In this document: positions 47,190 to 58,696 of the stretch, piece by piece | How positions within the stretch are numbered: position 1 is the stretch's first letter | How the letters are laid out: every line of letters starts with the position of its first letter | Source of the DNA: Solen grandis | Lineage: Eukaryota > Mollusca > Bivalvia > Adapedonta > Solenidae | Assembly: GCA_021229015.1 (NCBI GenBank) | Contig: CM037785.1 | Span: 34,893,062 to 34,957,061 of the forward strand | DNA: 64,000 nt | Reading direction: 5' to 3' | Notes under the pieces: generated by a model | Database searches by the model: none | Told to the model about the DNA's origin: nothing | The model's input: only the letters and a program-made list of their open reading frames with translations | Translations under genes and position numbers: made by a program

Positions 47190-47560
47190 AGTCAGTAGAT
47201 GTTTGTATTTTAATGACGTCTTTATACATACGGGTCATGACCTACTTATCACTTCGCTCGTCGGTCTGGACATTGCAAAATTCATGTCTTCTGTATTGTA
47301 ATTATACATAGTATAATTATTACATGATGGGTGGAGTAAGAAATGCGTAAGGTTTATCTCGTTAATATGTAACCGTAATATAAAGAACGCTTGGTGTAGC
47401 TAATGCAGTAAAATTGTCTGTGTAGTGCTGTCGTTTTGATACAGTTATAGCCTATAAATAGCCTTATTTGCACGCTTGTGGAATTAGCGCAATCGGTTAG
47501 AGCGTCGATCAATACTTTTTTCCATTAAGAGGTCATGAGTTATATTCCAGCTGGGACATT
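47190..47560 (+). repeat. Direct duplication copy 1 with tRNA-like head
   Basis: Shares GTCAGTAGAT, CATGACCTACTTAT, TCGTCGGTCTGGACAT, TTACATGATGGGTG and AATATGTAACCGTAATATAA with copy 2, 631 bases downstream. It ends with a tRNA-like segment (about 47479-47555): A box TTAGCGCAATCGGTTAGAGC and a degenerate B box GTCATGAGTTATATTCC, closing GCTGGGAC. The B box is too worn for a working tRNA gene, so it is probably SINE-derived. Confidence 0.65.
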
Positions 47561-47820
47561 TTTTTCTGGACGGTATTCAGTACTGTATATACATTACTGT
47601 TATTTAGTACTGTATATATATTAGTATGTCTACTTGAAATGGGATTACACTTTCGTTTGCGCATGTGCAAAATTGGTATTGCAGTCGAATGTAAAGTTGT
47701 GATAGTAATAGTTTTCAGTGACCGATATTTTTCTATGTGATTGTTAAGGGGTATCAGATACAGGATTTGTGTTTGTTTTGAATAGTTTTCAGTGTGATTT
47801 ATCATATTTGATAGATTGTT

Positions 47821-48219
47821 AGTCAGTAGATATATGTATTTAAATGATGTTTACATACATATCGGCCATGACCTACTTATAGCTTCACTCGTCGGTCTGG
47901 ACATCGCACATTTCATGTCCTCTGTATTGAGCTTGAAATTATACATAGTAATTTAATTATTACATGATGGGTGCGATAAGTAATGTGTAATGTTTATCTT
48001 GTTAATATGTAACCGTAATATAAAGAACGCATGGTGTAGATATCAATACAGTACAATTGTCTGTGTAGTGCTAGTCCAGCTGTTTTGATCAGATGGACTA
48101 TCTATAGCCTTATTTACACACGTCTGTTACACTTGTGGAAATAGTGCAATTGGTAAGAGCGTCGATCGGTACTTTTTTCCCCCCTTCAAGAGGTCATGAG
48201 TTCTTTTCCTGCTGGGACC
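47821..48219 (+). repeat. Direct duplication copy 2 with tRNA-like head
   Basis: Diverged copy of 47190-47560 with several small indels. The tRNA-like segment is at about 48133-48218 (TAGTGCAATTGGTAAGAGCG..GAGTTCTTTTCC..GCTGGGAC), followed by a long T run to about 48272. Confidence 0.65.
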
Positions 48220-48337
48220 TTTTTTTTCTTATTTTTTTTATTTTTTTTTTTTTATTAAAATTTTTTTAAAAATTTTATACATCTTTTATTTTGCTTTTGT
48301 TAATTTGTATTTGCTTCCTTTTGATTTAAACATAAAA

Positions 48338-48340
<3 letters not shown>

Positions 48341-48384
<44 letters not shown>

Positions 48385-48617
48385 ATCGTCGCTACGATAG
48401 TATTTCAATCATATAGCGACGTCCAGCTAATTACAGGTGGAGGAAGACCCCGAGTACACAGAGGTACCCGGGTAGAACCACCGACCTACCGCAAGCCAGC
48501 TGGAAGGCTTTCTCACATGAAAAATCCGAAGTCCCTACTGGGATTCGAACCCACAGCGGTGAAGGGATGAGAGATTTGTAGTCCACGTCTGTAACCGCTC
48601 GGCCACGGCGGCCCCAC
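48341..48617 (-). mobile_element. tRNA-derived SINE with (CA)n tail and 11-bp target duplication
   Basis: On the minus strand the head GGGGCCGCCGTGGCCGAGCG (from 48616) holds a strong A box, and GGGTTCGAATCCC is a perfect B box. The middle (GGCTTGCGGTAGGTCGGTGG, CCTGTAATTAGCTGGACGTC) is shared with 5660-5919. The 3' tail is a (CA)n run (48341-48381 on the plus strand as GT). ACATAAAAATT occurs exactly at 48330-48340 and 48618-48628. The open frames at 48343-48634 are incidental. Confidence 0.9.
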
Positions 48618-48628
48618 ACATAAAAATT

Positions 48629-49347
48629 AACCAAAAATAAAAGAAATATATTTATATATAAAAACGGCCTCTGTTTGAAAAAATAATATAAGGAGAGGTC
48701 GATGTTTTGAAAATATTAACTCCTAGTTTAAAAAAAAAAGTTTAAAAAAAATACCACTCCAATGATTTTTTTTACCCATGCACTTTTCATTACAGCTGTA
48801 TTGTTTTCGCTGTCAGAATTCAAAGTTTGAATTTCAATGCATCCACAAGATGCCATAAATTACATGGAAAATGCTACTTAATTGGTAGTCATATTTTAAA
48901 AGCCTAGAGAGACTCGGGACCCGTGCAGTGAAACTTATAAAGTAATAACTACCTCTCTATATATAAATGTTATTAATACTAAGAGATATCATCACCATCA
49001 TTATTATTATTATTTATTCAATTTTATTTTATATTAAATACAAAAGTTTTTGTGCATAGACACGTTATGTTATAAGGTCTAAGCAGTAGAAAAGAGAAAT
49101 AGAGCCATTAAAACAGTTTGCTTTAATCTTTACGTTTAATCTTTTTTTTTTCTTTTCTTTTTTTTTGAAATTCTATTTATATAATTTATATTTGTATAGT
49201 TTGTTTTAAGTAATAGTTTTATACATCCATTACTTTGCTTTTGTTAAGTTGTATTTGCTTTTGAATTAAACATAAATCAAAAATCAAAAAAAAAAAACTT
49301 AAAAAATCGACTTTTCTATGTTTAAATACTATATGGAGAGGTCGCTT
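48629..49347. other. AT-rich spacer with simple repeats
   Basis: T- and A-rich runs and a TTATTATTATT tract near 49000. AACATAAATCAAAAATC near 49270 resembles the 48220-48330 sequence. No gene recognised. Confidence 0.4.
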
Positions 49348-50116
49348 TTTTTTAGCTCATCTGAGCGCATGTGCTCAGGATGAGCTATAAGGGTCGATGA
49401 ATGCCGTCGTCCATCCGTCAGTCCGTCCGTCCGTCGTCCATAATAACTTTGTTTGCACTCTAGCATCTTCATTTCATCAGCAGTCATCTTCAAACTTTAT
49501 GACAATGTTTATTACCATAATCTCTTGGCTAGGTTCGATTATGGCTGATATCGGCCTATTAGGTCAGGAGTTATGCCCCTTTAAGAATTAAAAAATGCCA
49601 GATTTCACTTTGTTTGCATTTTAGCATCTTCATTTCTTAAGCAATCATCTTCAAACTTTATGACAATGTTTATTACCATAATCTCTTGGCCAAGTTCGAT
49701 TATGACTGATATCGGCATATTAGGTCAGGAGTTATGCCCCTTTTAGTGTTAAAAAATGCCAGATTCACTTTGTTTGCGTTCTAGCATCTCAAGTAACCAT
49801 CGTCAAATTTTATGGCGATGTTTATTATCATAATCTTTCGGTCAAGTTCGATTATGGCTAATATCGGCTAATTAGGTCAGGAGTTATGCCCCTTTTAATA
49901 TTAAAAAATGCCAGATTTCACTTCGTTTGAACTCTAGCTAATTAGGTCAGGAGTTATGCCCCTTTTGATATTAAAAAAGGCCAGATTTCACTTCGTTTGA
50001 ACTCTAGCATCTTTATCTCTTAAGCAATCATCTTCAAACTTTATGACAATGTTTATTGCTATATTTTTATGGCCAAGCTTAATTATCGACTAATTAGATC
50101 AGGAGTTATGCCCTTT
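49348..50116 (-). mobile_element. Hairpin-tipped modular repeat, reverse orientation
   Basis: On the plus strand it begins with the closing hairpin (TTTAGCTCATCTGAGCGCAT, then GTGCTCAGGATGAGCT), then CCGTCAGTCCGTCCGTCCG. Four to five ~150-bp modules follow (TCATCTTCAAACTTTATGAC, GGTCAGGAGTTATGCCCC). They are the reverse complement of the modules at 30900-31800. The distal opening end is missing: another copy of the hairpin starts at 50117. Confidence 0.75.
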
Positions 50117-51182
50117 TTAGCTCACCTGAGCACGTGTGCTCAGGATGAGCTTTTAGGATCGATGAATGTCCGTCGTCCGTCCGTCCGTCCGTCGTCCACA
50201 ATTTGTTCGTTTGCACTCTAGCATCTTCATTTTATGAGCAATTATCTTCAAACTTTAAAACAATGTTTATGACCATAAAATCTCGGCCAAGTTCGATTAT
50301 GGCTGATATCGGAACATTAGGTCAGGAGTTATGCCCCTTTTAAAATTCAAAAAAGCCAGATTTCACATTGTTTGCACTCTAGCATCTTCATTTCATAAGC
50401 AATTATCTTAAAACTTTATATCAATGTTTATGACCATAAAATCTCGGCCAAGTTCGATTATGGCTGATATCGGAACATTAGGTCAGGAGTTATGCCCCTT
50501 TTAAAATTAAAAACCAGATTTCACATTGTTTGCACTCTAGCATCTTTATTTCATGAGCAATTATCTTCAAACTTTATATCAATGTTTATGACCATAAAAT
50601 CTCGGCCAAGTTCGATTATGGCTGATATCAGAACATTAGGTCAGGAGTTATGCCCCTTTTAAAATTCAATAAAGCCAGATTTCACATTGTTTGCACTCTA
50701 GCATCTTCATTTCATGAGCAATTATCTTCAAACTTAATATCAATGTTAATGACCATAAAATCTCGGCCAAGTTCGATTATGGCTGATATCGGAACATTAG
50801 GTCAGGAGTTATGCCCCTTTTAATATTCAAAAAATGCCATATTTCAAGTTGTTTACACTCTAGCATCTTCATCTTTTGAGCAATCGTCTTCAAACTTTAT
50901 GGCAATGCTTATGACCTTAAGGTTTCGATTGAGTTCGATTATGGCTGACATTCATCAATTAGGTCAGGAGTTATGCCCCTTTTAATATTCAAAAAATGCC
51001 ATATTTCACGTTGTTTACACTCTAGCATCTTCATCTTTTGAGCAATCATCTTCAAACTTTATGGCAATGCTTATGGCCATAAGGTCTTGATTGAGTTTGA
51101 TTATGACTGAGATCAGTTGATTAGGTCAGGAGTTAAGCCCCTTTTAATATAAAAAATGCCAGAAATCACTTTGTTTACACTC
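50117..51182 (-). mobile_element. Second reverse hairpin-tipped repeat, cut by gap
   Basis: Starts TTAGCTCACCTGAGCACGTG, then TGCTCAGGATGAGC and GTCCGTCCGTCCGTCGTCC. Six or more modules of about 150 bp then run into the N gap. Confidence 0.75.
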
Positions 51183-51282
51183 NNNNNNNNNNNNNNNNNN
51201 NNNNNNNNNNNNNNNNNNNNNNNNNNNNNNNNNNNNNNNNNNNNNNNNNNNNNNNNNNNNNNNNNNNNNNNNNNNNNNNNNN
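51183..51282. other. Assembly gap (100 N)
   Basis: Exactly 100 N inside a tandem-module repeat; the real length is unknown. Confidence 0.98.
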
Positions 51283-52099
51283 CACTTTAACACACAATCT
51301 TTAATCGGTAAGTTCCTTGTCAAATGGATCGATTCCTTATTAAAAATCTTCTCAAACAAGAAAAGGGGAAGAATATCCCGATCAAACCCCCAAGAAAACA
51401 ATAAAAGACTAAGATTAAAAATACGATAAAACAAAGTGTTACAGATCATTTTAAGTATGGTGCCTTAAAGACACCCCATGGTTTAGAGTCGATGATGAGG
51501 GCTCAGCGAAATGTCGAATTTGATAGCAATAACAGATGCATAAGACAATTCTTCGGTGTTAAACAGTTTGATCGTTAAATCAGTCAGTAAAAAATGTTTC
51601 AAATTTCAGTGTTAAGGTTGTTAATATTATGTTGTTGTTTTTTTACATGCCTTAATTAATTTATTGAGAGTAGTAATAAAATTTCAATTATTTCCATATT
51701 TTATACCAATAGTTTTTTCAAAAAGTACGGACAAGTAGTGTTTTGCTACTTTTGTTGTCCATGGACAAGTAAAATGAGATTTTGCCACCCCTGCCCCTAA
51801 AATATGGCTGGCAGGGGTTGGGACTAAGTTGCACGTAAACAGACAGCCTAATATTCGAGAGGACAACGATGTGAGGTCATCGTTTTATGCAATGCCGGCA
51901 GTCCGGGTTCTATTTTAAGAAATGGAAAGTCCAATATCTTGATCTGTTATTCAGAGCGAAGCAGAAAAAATAAAATGAACATGCATCTGGAACGTCACAT
52001 GTTGTTTCCAGAATTAAGGAAACACATAAAGTAGGTTTAAACTGACAGCTATTTGATATCAATCGAATGTGTCTTATATTTAGAACCTGGTTTTGAAAA
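51283..52099. other. Spacer, nothing recognised
   Basis: No exon or repeat edge recognised. 51715-51830 has GGACAAGTA/TACTT inverted patches without clear meaning. Confidence 0.35.
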
Positions 52100-52530
52100 T
52101 GCGTCATTGACGGCCCACATTCAACATGGGGGTCATTTCAGATTATTTTGCATCAAAACACACAGTTTTGTGCGTCATCGAAAACCCTGGTACTACTTTG
52201 GTGTCCCCCAAAGTCACTCAGGGGTCATGCTCCACCCTTTCAAATTTACTTTACCTTTAATCTCAAAAACTGATCAGATCCCCACCCATATATCATATAT
52301 ATTCTTGTTCCTCATGACAGATTAAATTGTACATATTAAGTGCCCCACCCCGTCAGTTTTACTTCTGACCTTTATTTCAAAGACCACCGAATTCCCCTCC
52401 CATAAACCATATATATTCTTAATCCTCATGATAACACAGATTGAATGGTACTTCTTTATTGCCCCCGGGGGATCACATAGGGGTCAGGCCCCATACCCTC
52501 AATTTTACTTATGACCTTGTTTCTCCAAAA
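52100..52530. repeat. Degenerate tandem modules (CATATATATTCTT..CCTCATGA)
   Basis: Two to three ~146-bp units share CATATATATTCTT, CCTCATGA, GATTRAATKGTAC and GGGGTCATGC/GGGGTCAGGC. They resemble dispersed modular repeats without a visible hairpin end. Confidence 0.5.
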
Positions 52531-53039
52531 ACAATCGTGTATGATTGTCTAAAGAGAAACTTCGTTTGGGAGACTTAGTAACAGTTCACTGTTATAATTA
52601 TTACTTATTTGTTATGCATCTCTGGAACAGCAAGATATTTACTTAACATTCAAAACAATGAATCAAGGCATTGACGGATATTGCAGTGTTTAAGAATCTT
52701 GACATTTGCTGGACTTTCCTATCCCTAAAATATTTTATAATTTATTTTTTTATTTTCACACAAAATAAGGGAAATAAATTATAAGGAAATTGCCCTTTTA
52801 GAACTAACACTTACTTGGGGAGCATCCATTCATTCTTCTGATTTTCTCTTTGTTCACAGATCTAGTTTCAGGGACCCCTTTAAAATCATAGTGAAAAGTT
52901 ATTAAACAGTCAGTGAACTATATTTTCTGATTTGTAACATCATTGACCAATGAATTTCAAGCCTTTTCTTCTTACTGATGTTAAGTCACCCAAAGAAATA
53001 GACACTCCTTTTGGTCTTAGTGTCATTATTAAAAAGTTA

Positions 53040-53535
53040 ACATTTGATTGACCCGTCATTTTAGGGCCCCACACCTTGGTTATGATCACCCGGTCCATCA
53101 ATCATCTGTCCAATATGTCAAGCTTTTGTTTTTCTGCCTTCAGCAAGTTTTCATCGGTTCTTCACCAAACTTGTTGAGAAAGTTTGAAGGTATAAAAACT
53201 AGGCAAAGATTTATACCAGGTCAAATTGCATGATGCACTTCAGAGTTATGACCCTTGAATTAATCAAATTTGATATTTAGCTTTGTTTGCTCTCTAACAC
53301 AAATAGTTTTCATCCCATCTTCACCAAACATGCAGATAATGTTTTTAGGTATGAAATCTAGTCTAAATCTGTTTAATAACCAGCCAAATTGATTAAGTTC
53401 CTTCCGAGTTATGGCCCTTGAATTAGATAAAATTGGACATTTAACTTTGTCCATTCTCCAAGTAATTGTTTTAAGATCTTCACAAAACTTGCTGGAAATC
53501 TATGTCAAGGTCAGGAAATAGAAAAATTGTCCTAG
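53040..53535. repeat. Degenerate ~170-bp tandem modules
   Basis: Three units share TTCACCAAACTTG/ATG, GAGTTATGRCCCTTGAATTA and ACTTTGTCC/TTTGCTCTC. The short frames here (53048-53233 and the opposite strand) are repeat-derived. Confidence 0.5.
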
Positions 53536-53946
53536 GCAGTAGCCAAAATAGCCTATTAAATATTTCCCACATTTTTAACGTGCTAGGTATTTTTTAATAT
53601 AGTTCATGCTGCAAGAGGAAATAACTTCATTACAGTACAAAGGTGAAAACTATGTTACTGCTAAAACATTAAGAAACCCTGCTACATTATTTTGCTTATA
53701 TGCTGTGATATTTTCTCTCAACTCCCCCAAAAAAGCCTTCTGGTGTCTTTATGTGGGGCGCTTTCTGACTGTGTCAGTGTTCTAGTTAAATTTAGTTGGA
53801 TCACCAAAAAATATATTTAATACAAATTAAAATTTGTAATCCTGGTTGCATTCATTAATAGATTAATTAATATATTTGCATTTGACAGAGCTCTAGAGAT
53901 AAAAAGAAATATATTAAGAGATGTATATCATTCTTTATCTTTCCAG
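53536..53946. other. Intron upstream of the sacsin-like exon
   Basis: AT-rich and ends in a pyrimidine-rich CATTCTTTATCTTTCCAG acceptor. No upstream exon with a GHKL/HSP90-type ATPase motif was found in the window. Confidence 0.55.
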
Positions 53947-55488
53947 ATTATCCAGTTGTTATGAGTGGAACAGACCTTCTTCTCATTGACCCTCAGCAAC
54001 CTAGTGATAAAGTAAATGCAAAGCTGAATTTAAGGAAACTAAAAAAATACAAATACCTAGATGTGTCTGCAGTACATGCAGTCTTTAATGAAATCTTTGG
54101 GATAACTTTTGACGGCAATTTTCCTGGAACCCTCTTTTGGTTTCCACTCAGAACTAAACCATCTGATATTTCGACTACTCTCTATGATGAACAAACAGTG
54201 CTAGAATTGTTTGAAGTTTTTAAATCAGAAGCATCAAGTTCTCTCCTGTTTTTGAAAAGTCTACAGCAGGTCAGTTTGCATGTAAGAGAAGACTATAGTA
54301 CATATGATATTGCTAAAACAGAAATTGGTGGAGATATTCAGAGAGTCATAAAAGAAAGGATGGAGTTTAAGGAGCAGATAGGAAAATTGCACCCGGAGGG
54401 AAAATCTTTGTCTTCTACTTATCCACTGACACTACTTACTTATGACGAAACAAACAAGACAAAAAGTGAACATAAATGGATGATAATGAATTGCTTCATG
54501 AGAGGAAACATTTCAGAACATTTCAAAGGCTTGATTAAAGATGAGACAGTAGGTTATAATCCACATATTGGGGTTGCAGCCCCTGTTGAAGGTGACTTCA
54601 ATGAACCATTGGAAGGCCATGTGTTTTGCTTTCTTCCTCTTCCTAAAGAAGGGAGGAAATTGACAGGGCTACCTGTCCATGTGAATGGATTCTTTGCTCT
54701 TAATCAGAATAGGCATCACTTGAAGTGGGAGACAGAGGAGCAGAAAGGAACGAAGATTCTTGACAAATGTATTCAGTGGAATCAAGCTCTCATATCTGAA
54801 GCAATTCCATATGCTTATCATAATTTACTTACTGAAACTAAACGTTATTTACAAGATGAATTGCATTGGGAAAATGAGAAAATTGCAATGTTGATATATA
54901 GTCTGATTCCAAGTAGTAGATCTGTTTTGGACAAATGGAGACTGATAATGAAGCCATTGTTTGAAAAAATGGTGACTGTTCCCTTTCTCTGGTCTGAGAC
55001 TGTTTGTGAATGGCTTACAGCTGACCAAGCTGTATTTATGAAGATTCCTGCTGCGGTAAAAGATAATCCAAAACTAAAAGCAGCTATGATCAGAACTATG
55101 ACAGTCTTAGATTTGAAGTATGTTGAGATTCCAGAATTTCTTCATGATGTTTTGGAAACCTATTTTAAAGACATACATTATATGACACCACAAGAACTTA
55201 GGAAATTACTTTTATATAAAAAACAGTATTCTAATCCTTTAAATTCAGAACAAAAACTATGTGTGCTGGAGTACCTCCTATCAGATGCTAACATTTCTTT
55301 GCAAGGTCTTGAACTACTTCCACTGGCGTCTGAAAAGTGGACAACATTTGATGCAGTGAGTGAAAAGGTCTTTTTGTGTGAAGAATCAGAAATGGAGCTG
55401 TTTCCAAGCTTAAAGGACAGGATGCTTTTGAACAGAGGAAATATGACATACAATCTTAGACATCATTTTACCAATTTTGGTATAAACG
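53947..55488 (+). CDS. Sacsin-like protein, large internal exon (phase 1-1)
   Basis: A CTTTCCAG acceptor at 53946 and an AACG|GTAAGT donor after 55488 bound 1,542 nt (514 codons), phase 1 at both ends. The ATG at 53961 is internal, not a start; the frame runs back through YPVV to the acceptor. The product matches the sacsin repeat region: MSGTDLLLIDPQQ (residues 5-17), GTLFWFPLRT (about 61-70), then HIGVAAPVEGDF (about 203-214), GHVFCFLPLP (about 222-231), TGLPVHVNGFFALNQNRHHL and LKW (about 237-259). Sacsins are very large cytosolic co-chaperone-like proteins with HSP90-type ATPase repeats; the N-terminal ATPase part of this repeat would be in upstream exons. No stop or frameshift interrupts it. 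Only this exon is seen: downstream is repeat DNA to the window end, so it is either one exon of a gene extending outside or an isolated duplicate. Bivalves have many sacsin-like genes, so no orthologue is assigned. Confidence 0.9.
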
Positions 55489-55518
55489 GTAAGTTGTCAG
55501 AATTTTGATCGTATGTAA

Positions 55519-56310
55519 TTATACCCCCGCAAACGAAGTTTGAGAGGGGGTTTATAGGAGTCAGCCCGTCGGTCTGTTGAACTTGTGATGCAAACTACTT
55601 CTATATTTCTTAACCGATTTGGTTCAAAGTTTGTGTGTGCATTCATAAACAGCTAGAGAGGTGCATGACATATATTTTGCTTGAGTTATCTCAAGGAGTA
55701 CAGAGTTATTGCCCCTGATTCAACTTTTAATATCTTGTGACACAAACTTCTTCTACATTTTTTTAACTGATTCAGTTCAAATTTTGTGTGTGCATTGATA
55801 ACCAGGTAGAGAGGTGCATGACATAAATTTTCTCTTGAGTTATCTCGAGGATTACAGAGTTATTGCCCCTGCTTTCCCTCTAAATATCTTGTGACACGAA
55901 CTTCTACATTTCTTAACCGTTTCAGTTCAAATTTTGTGTGTGCATTCATAAACAGCTAGAGAGGTGCGTGACATAAATTTCACTGTAGTTATCTCAAAGA
56001 TTACAGAGTTATTGCCCCTGATTCAACTTTAAATATCTTGTGACACAAACTTCTACATTTTTAACCGATTCAGTTCAAATTTTGCATGTGCATTGATAAT
56101 CAGGTGGAGAGGTGCGTGACATAAATTTCACTTGAGTTATCTCCAGGATGGCAGAGTATTTTTGGATTATATCCCTTAGTTTGATTCTGTTTTTTCTTGT
56201 CCAGAACATTACTAAAAAATTATACAAGATATTGACTTGAAACTTGAAATGTAAACAGATGGCGACTAGGAAAAGTGCAGTGTCCAAGAACTGTAACTGT
56301 ACCTGGTCTC
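55519..56310 (-). repeat. Hairpin-headed modular repeat (CCCCCGCAAACGAAG family)
   Basis: On the plus strand it begins TATACCCCCGCAAACGAAG, then TTTGAGAGGGGGTTTATA, an inverted pair, and GTCGGTCTGTTG. Four ~148-bp modules follow (GTGTGTGCATTCATAAACAG, GAGAGGTGCATGACATA, CAGAGTTATTGCCCCTG). From about 56160 a different module related to 45160-45290 ends the element next to the one at 56315. It lies in the intron just after the sacsin-like exon. Confidence 0.72.
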
Positions 56311-57949
56311 ATTTTTAGCTCACCTGAGCACAACGTGCTCAAGGTGAGCTTTTGTGATCACCCTTCGTCTGTCGTCGTGTGTCGTGCGTCATCAACAATT
56401 TGCTTTAAACGACATCTCCTCTGAAACCGCTGGACAGAATTTAATGAAACTTGGCAGGAATGTTCCTTGGGTGAGGCTCTACAAAAGTTGCTAAAATAAA
56501 GTTGATCCATGAAGAACTCTGGTTGCCATGGCTACAAAAAGAAAAATAATTTGAAAAGTTTAAAAATCATCTCCTTCAAAACTATTGGCCAGATTTCAAA
56601 ATAATTTGGTACAGATGTTTCTTGGGTCAACCTCTACCAAAGTTGCTAAAATTATTCCGATCCATAAAAAAACATGGCCGCCAGGGGCGGGGCTTATTTG
56701 CCTTATATGTATAGAGAGAAACCTTTAAACAACATCTCCTCTGAAACCACTGGATAGAATTTGATTAAACTTGGCAGGGATGATCCTTGGGTCAACCTCC
56801 ACAAAAGTTGCTAAAATAAACTTGATCCATGTAGAACTGGTTGCCATGGCAACAAAAAGAAAAAAAAATGAAAACTTTAAAAATCATCTTCTTCAAAACT
56901 ACTGGCCAGATTTTAAAATAAATTGGTACAGATGTTCCTTGGGTCAACCTCTACCAAAGTTGCTAAAATTATTCTGATCCGTATAAAAACATGGCCGCCA
57001 GGGGCGGGGCTTATTTGCCTTATATGTATATAGAAAAACCTTTAAACAACATCTCCTCTGAAACCACTGGACAGAATTTGATTAAGCTTGGCAGGGATGA
57101 TCCTTGGGTCAACCTTCACAAAAGTTGCTAAAATAAACTTGATCCATGTAGAACTCTGGTTGCCATGGCAACAACAAAAAAAAAATGAAAACTTTAAAAA
57201 TCATCTTCTTCAAAACTACTGGCCAGATTTTAAAATAAATTGGTACAGATGTTTCTTGGGTCAATCTCTACCAAAGTTGCTAAAAAATTTCCGATCCGTA
57301 AAAAACATGGCCACCAGGGGCAGGCCTTCTTTGCCTTAAATGTATATAGAGAAACGTTTAAACAACATCTCCTCTGAAACCACTGGACAGAATTTGATTA
57401 AACTTGGCATGGATGATCCTTGGGTCAACCTTCACAAAAGTTGCTAAAATAAACTTGATCCATGTAGAACTCTGGTTGCCATGGCAACAAAAAGAAAAAA
57501 AAATGAAAACTTTAAAAATCATCTTCAAAACTACTGGCCAGATTTTAAAATAAATTGGTACAGATGTTCCTTGGGTCAACCTCTACCAAAGTTGCTAAAA
57601 TTATTCCGATCCGTAAAAAAACATGGCCACCAGGGGCAGGGCTTATTTGCCTGATATGTATTTAGAGAAACATTTAAACAACATCTCCTCTGAAACCACT
57701 GGACAGAATTTGATTAAACTTGGCAGGGATGATCCTTGGGTCAACCTTCACAAAAGTTGCTAAAATAAACTTGATCCATGTAGAACTCTGGTTGCCATGG
57801 CAACAAAAAAAAAAAATGAAAACTTTAAAAATCATCTTCTTCAAAACTACTGGCCAGATTTTAAAATAAAGTGGTACAGATGTTCCTTGGGTCAACCTCT
57901 ACCAAAGTTGCTAAAATTATTCCGATCCATAAAAAAACATGGCCGCCAG

Positions 57950-58185
57950 GGGCGAGTTTTGCCTTAATGTTATAAAACGTTTAAAAACTTTGAAACAGAC
58001 ATTGTACTGAGGAACTTCACTCACAAAGTTGAATAAACTTGATCAGGGATGGTGCCTGGGCAACTAAAAAAAATGTTTAAAAAATTAAACTTGGACCATG
58101 TAGAATAAATGGTATTGTCCTTGGCAACTACAAAGCAAAATTAAAAAAACAGGACCCTTTGCCTTTAATATGGAAACGTTTAAAC
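57950..58185. repeat. Scrambled array unit
   Basis: This unit keeps the order of the 316-bp consensus but with many small indels and substitutions (for example GGATGGTGCCTGGGCAACTA for the usual GGATGATCCTTGGGTCAACC), unlike all other units. It may be an old unit or poorly corrected consensus. Confidence 0.5.
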
Positions 58186-58337
58186 AACATCTTCTCTGAA
58201 ACCACTGGACAGAATTTGATTAAACTTGGCAGGGATGATCCTTGGGTCAACCTTCACAAAAGTTGCTAAAATAAACTTGATCCATGTAGAACTCTGGTTG
58301 CCATGGCAACAAAAAGAAAAAAAAATGAAAACTTTAA

Positions 58338-58481
58338 AGGAATACGTTGGCTGATAACAACTAGGTTTTAATTGAAAGATATTGATGTAAATAAACCAAT
58401 TTAATTACTCATTTCATTGAATCAATCGTAATAAGAAAGAAATTGCAAGTTAAAGACGTCTATTTACACCAATTTGCTCCG
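58338..58481 (+). repeat. Long inverted repeat, left (copy 1)
   Basis: Pairs with 59794-59938 over about 143 bases with a few mismatches, for example TAACAACTAGGTTTTAATTG against CAATTGAAACCTAGTTGTAA. Confidence 0.85.
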
Positions 58482-58515
58482 AGACATGGGCGCAGACATT
58501 GTTTACGTCTCGTGA

Positions 58516-58566
58516 TCTCGCGAGACTTTTTTTCAACAATCGTGACGTCACAGACACACTTCCGGT
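58516..58566. promoter_or_regulatory. Promoter-like motif cluster (copy 1, left)
   Basis: TCTCGCGAGA (58516-58525), the CRE palindrome TGACGTCA (58543-58550) and an ETS-type CTTCCGG (58559-58565) lie within 50 bases. Such combinations mark TATA-less housekeeping promoters in animals. Activity is inferred. Confidence 0.45.
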
Positions 58567-58696
58567 TGCGTACATACATTGAAATATAGAAGGGAATTAC
58601 GTGTGTTGTGGAGAAATTGTTTGAAAAATGTTTATTATTTGAATATGATGAAAATATATTATTAAAAGATTAAACTATGATCATTTTATTGTTTTC

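Noticed and set aside
47479..47555. Functional tRNA gene
   Set aside because: The B box is degraded and the acceptor ends do not pair; the same segment is part of a longer repeated unit.
51144..51449. Frame across the 51.2-kb gap
   Set aside because: Artificial, bridged by N, with repeat modules on one side.
53961..55508. Sacsin-like frame as a complete single-exon gene starting at the ATG
   Set aside because: The frame is open upstream to a good splice acceptor and a consensus GTAAGT donor lies 20 bases before the stop; it is an internal exon.
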